Below, in pieces: positions 62,471 to 64,000 of a stretch of 64,000 nucleotides of DNA. The translations under genes were made by a program, and so were the position numbers. The notes below the pieces were generated by a model. That model did no database searches. It was not told the origin of the DNA and worked only from the letters and a program-made list of their open reading frames with translations. Source of the stretch: Maribacter aquivivus (lineage in GTDB: Bacteria; Bacteroidota; Bacteroidia; Flavobacteriales; Flavobacteriaceae); assembly GCF_900142175.1 (NCBI RefSeq), contig NZ_FQZX01000003.1, positions 406,471 through 470,470 of the forward strand, given 5' to 3'. How positions within the stretch are numbered: position 1 is the stretch's first letter; each line of letters opens with the position of its first letter.

Positions 62471-64000
62471 CTAAAGGTTATCAAGTTGATTGTCATCTTT
62501 GTTGTCGCTTATCGTCCAAAAGAAACCAATGAAAAAGAAGCGGTCTGCTGCAGGCGTAATTGTTCTTCTATCGAACACTCCATCTGTATTGGTTTGGTTT
62601 GCGTATTGATATCCGTTCACATTTTTGGTTCCTAATACGTTACTTACAGATAGATATAATATTTTCTGCGGACTTATTAAATAAGCATAGTTGGCATTTA
62701 ATGAATTGAAACTTTTTGCTTGTTCCGTTAAGAATCCTCCTTTGTTTGGGTCGGTATAGTTGCGCCCAGATGCATAATTATAACTTAAACCTACTTGACT
62801 TTTCCAATCTTCAATCCATCGCTTTACAACTAAAGATGCATTGTGTTTTGATGCAAAATCCGGAGTCGCAGATGTTGGATAATTTTGATAGTCCCTTTCA
62901 GTATCCAAGTAAGAGTAAGACATCCAATACTCCGTATTTTTTATTGATTTATTATCTCTCCAGAATATATCCAATCCTTTAGCAAATCCACTTCCATTAC
63001 TAGAGTAGGTAGATGTTGGCAGCGCAAACGGAGTATCATACTTTACTAAGTCTCCATAATTTTTGTAATATGCTTCGGCCCTGAATATCTGTTTGTTTTT
63101 TACATATTGATAGTTCATAATATAATGGGTTGTGTTTTCGGCTGTAAAATCAGAATTATACTTTAAGTAATCGTTCTTCGGATTTTGAAAAAACTCCCCG
63201 TATGCCAATGAGAATTGGGAGTTTGCACCAGCCTTGTAGGCTAATGAAAGTCTTGGTGATAGATTAAATTCCTGTAGTAGCTCAGAATATTCACCTCTTA
63301 TACCAATCTTGGTAGCTAGTTTTTTAGAGAAGAAAATATCAGTCTCAACAAAACTGCTGAAGAGATTATTGTCAAACTCATAGTCGTTTTCAAAGCTAGT
63401 ATCTTGATAGTTTTCTGTAAAGTTTGTTACGAAATATTCTGCTCCAAAGTTGAGTTTGTAGCGACTAGAAAAGAATTTTTTAAATGCAATTTTTAGATGT
63501 GCCGAGTTTTCAATATCTGTAATGTCAGCATCGCTATACTTTATTTCAGAACGGTCATTGGCAAAACTAACACCTGTAGCTATGCTCCAGTCTTTTTCTA
63601 AGAAATCTTGGTAAGATGAGTTGATGTAAAGATTTCTATTCTTTAACCCGAAACGTATACCATCTGCCACATTGATATCTTCTTGTGTTAAATCGAAATT
63701 TACGGAACTATATGCACCATAGACTTTTAGTAAACCGTCGTTATTGAATTTATACCTATAGACGGCTTCACCACCTACAGATTCTATAGGCTTATGCCAT
63801 TCATTATTATCAGGATACAGTTTTTGATATGGTGCTAAATTAATGTAAGATGTATTTAAACTAAGCGAGCTTTTTTTCCATTTTTGAGTATTACCTAACC
63901 CAAGCCCAACGGTCATTATAGAAATTTCAGTTTTCTCTTCTTGTGGTTCACTTATACTATTTAAAAGTAGAACACTTGATAATGCTTGCCCGTATTCAGC
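62471..64000 (-). CDS. TonB-dependent receptor, N-terminal part outside the window
   Basis: The reading frame is open to the right edge, so the gene is cut. The visible 509 codons start within the plug (YGQALSSVLLLNS) and run through beta-barrel strands rich in alternating aromatics (YKFNNDGLLKVYGAYSSV, KIGIRGEYSELLQEFNLSPRLSLAYK, SQVGLSYNYASGRNYTDP) to FFFIGFFWTISDN plus an acidic tail. It is of the siderophore/vitamin type rather than SusC: no SusD partner lies downstream. The ligand is unknown. The internal ATG at 63916 is not a real start. Confidence 0.88.
   Translation of the reverse strand, partial: AEYGQALSSVLLLNSISEPQEEKTEISIMTVGLGLGNTQKWKKSSLSLNTSYINLAPYQKLYPDNNEWHKPIESVGGEAVYRYKFNNDGLLKVYGAYSSVNFDLTQEDINVADGIRFGLKNRNLYINSSYQDFLEKDWSIATGVSFANDRSEIKYSDADITDIENSAHLKIAFKKFFSSRYKLNFGAEYFVTNFTENYQDTSFENDYEFDNNLFSSFVETDIFFSKKLATKIGIRGEYSELLQEFNLSPRLSLAYKAGANSQFSLAYGEFFQNPKNDYLKYNSDFTAENTTHYIMNYQYVKNKQIFRAEAYYKNYGDLVKYDTPFALPTSTYSSNGSGFAKGLDIFWRDNKSIKNTEYWMSYSYLDTERDYQNYPTSATPDFASKHNASLVVKRWIEDWKSQVGLSYNYASGRNYTDPNKGGFLTEQAKSFNSLNANYAYLISPQKILYLSVSNVLGTKNVNGYQYANQTNTDGVFDRRTITPAADRFFFIGFFWTISDNKDDNQLDNL

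Noticed and set aside
62471-63916. TonB-dependent receptor as a complete 481-residue gene starting at 63916
   Set aside because: The frame stays open to the window edge with plug-domain sequence upstream of that Met, so the gene is truncated by the window, not short.
1-64000. CRISPR arrays, tRNA or rRNA genes, insertion sequences, prophage
   Set aside because: Read for regularly spaced repeats, cloverleaf-like segments, transposase motifs and phage genes; none was seen. A dedicated tRNA or ncRNA scan was not possible here.

Overview
The window is a single chromosomal stretch from a member of the Bacteroidota, almost certainly a (probably marine) Flavobacteriaceae. The evidence is low GC, a SusC/SusD pair, a hybrid two-component regulator with propeller, kinase, receiver and AraC domains, TAnnTTTG-type promoter elements, a scarcity of Shine-Dalgarno sequences, and the ftsK-lolA-lptF/G-ribB gene order. 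Genus cannot be fixed from the sequence alone. I saw no rRNA, tRNA, CRISPR array, insertion sequence or prophage. Apart from the xylan locus it reads as core genome.

Layout, left to right. Positions 1-2600 hold a dispersed inverted repeat, a Zn/Cd-type P-type ATPase and its co-directional Fur-family regulator, followed by an aspartoacylase-like hydrolase (2951-3922). Positions 4097-20268, all on the minus strand, form a xylan utilization locus: SusC, SusD, a giant FG-GAP/VCBS-ASPIC lipoprotein, the hybrid regulator, then a GH10 xylanase, a GPH sugar symporter and a cytoplasmic GH43. Terminators sit after GH43 and between susD and the FG-GAP gene. Positions 20610-24822 on the plus strand encode a DUF255 thioredoxin-like lipoprotein, a TauE/SafE permease and a DegT-type aminotransferase. 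Positions 24827-30954 on the minus strand encode FtsK, LolA, an LptF/G permease, RibB with a degenerate GTP cyclohydrolase II half, and DgkA. Positions 30970-32862 are a thiol-redox cluster (Tpx, a small protein, thioredoxin, 2-Cys peroxiredoxin). Next come NhaC, a Cys/Met-metabolism PLP enzyme divergent from an Lrp-type regulator, lpdA, a membrane acyltransferase-like protein, an FMN reductase, tilS, dsbD, a penicillin-acylase-family hydrolase and a YifB/ComM ATPase (to 47235).

Positions 48495-51998 carry an Nramp-fold transporter followed by pxpABC (5-oxoprolinase). The transporter has lost the residues that bind metal in true Nramp proteins, so an amino-acid-like substrate such as 5-oxoproline is a plausible reading. 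Positions 52019-61686 carry the isoleucine/valine operon ilvD-ilvB-(methyltransferase)-ilvN-ilvC-ilvA, then gapN. Upstream of ilvD is a complete-looking ribosome-mediated attenuator: an 18-codon leader peptide ending in LVIVIPILG, a terminator, and mutually exclusive alternative helices. The window ends with a small secreted TPR-like protein and a TonB-dependent receptor cut by the right edge.

The most noteworthy observations are the ilv attenuator, the metal-site-less Nramp homologue in the oxoprolinase operon, the FG-GAP lipoprotein and internal terminator in the xylan locus, the RibB with lost zinc cysteines, and several palindromic or tandem operator-like sites.
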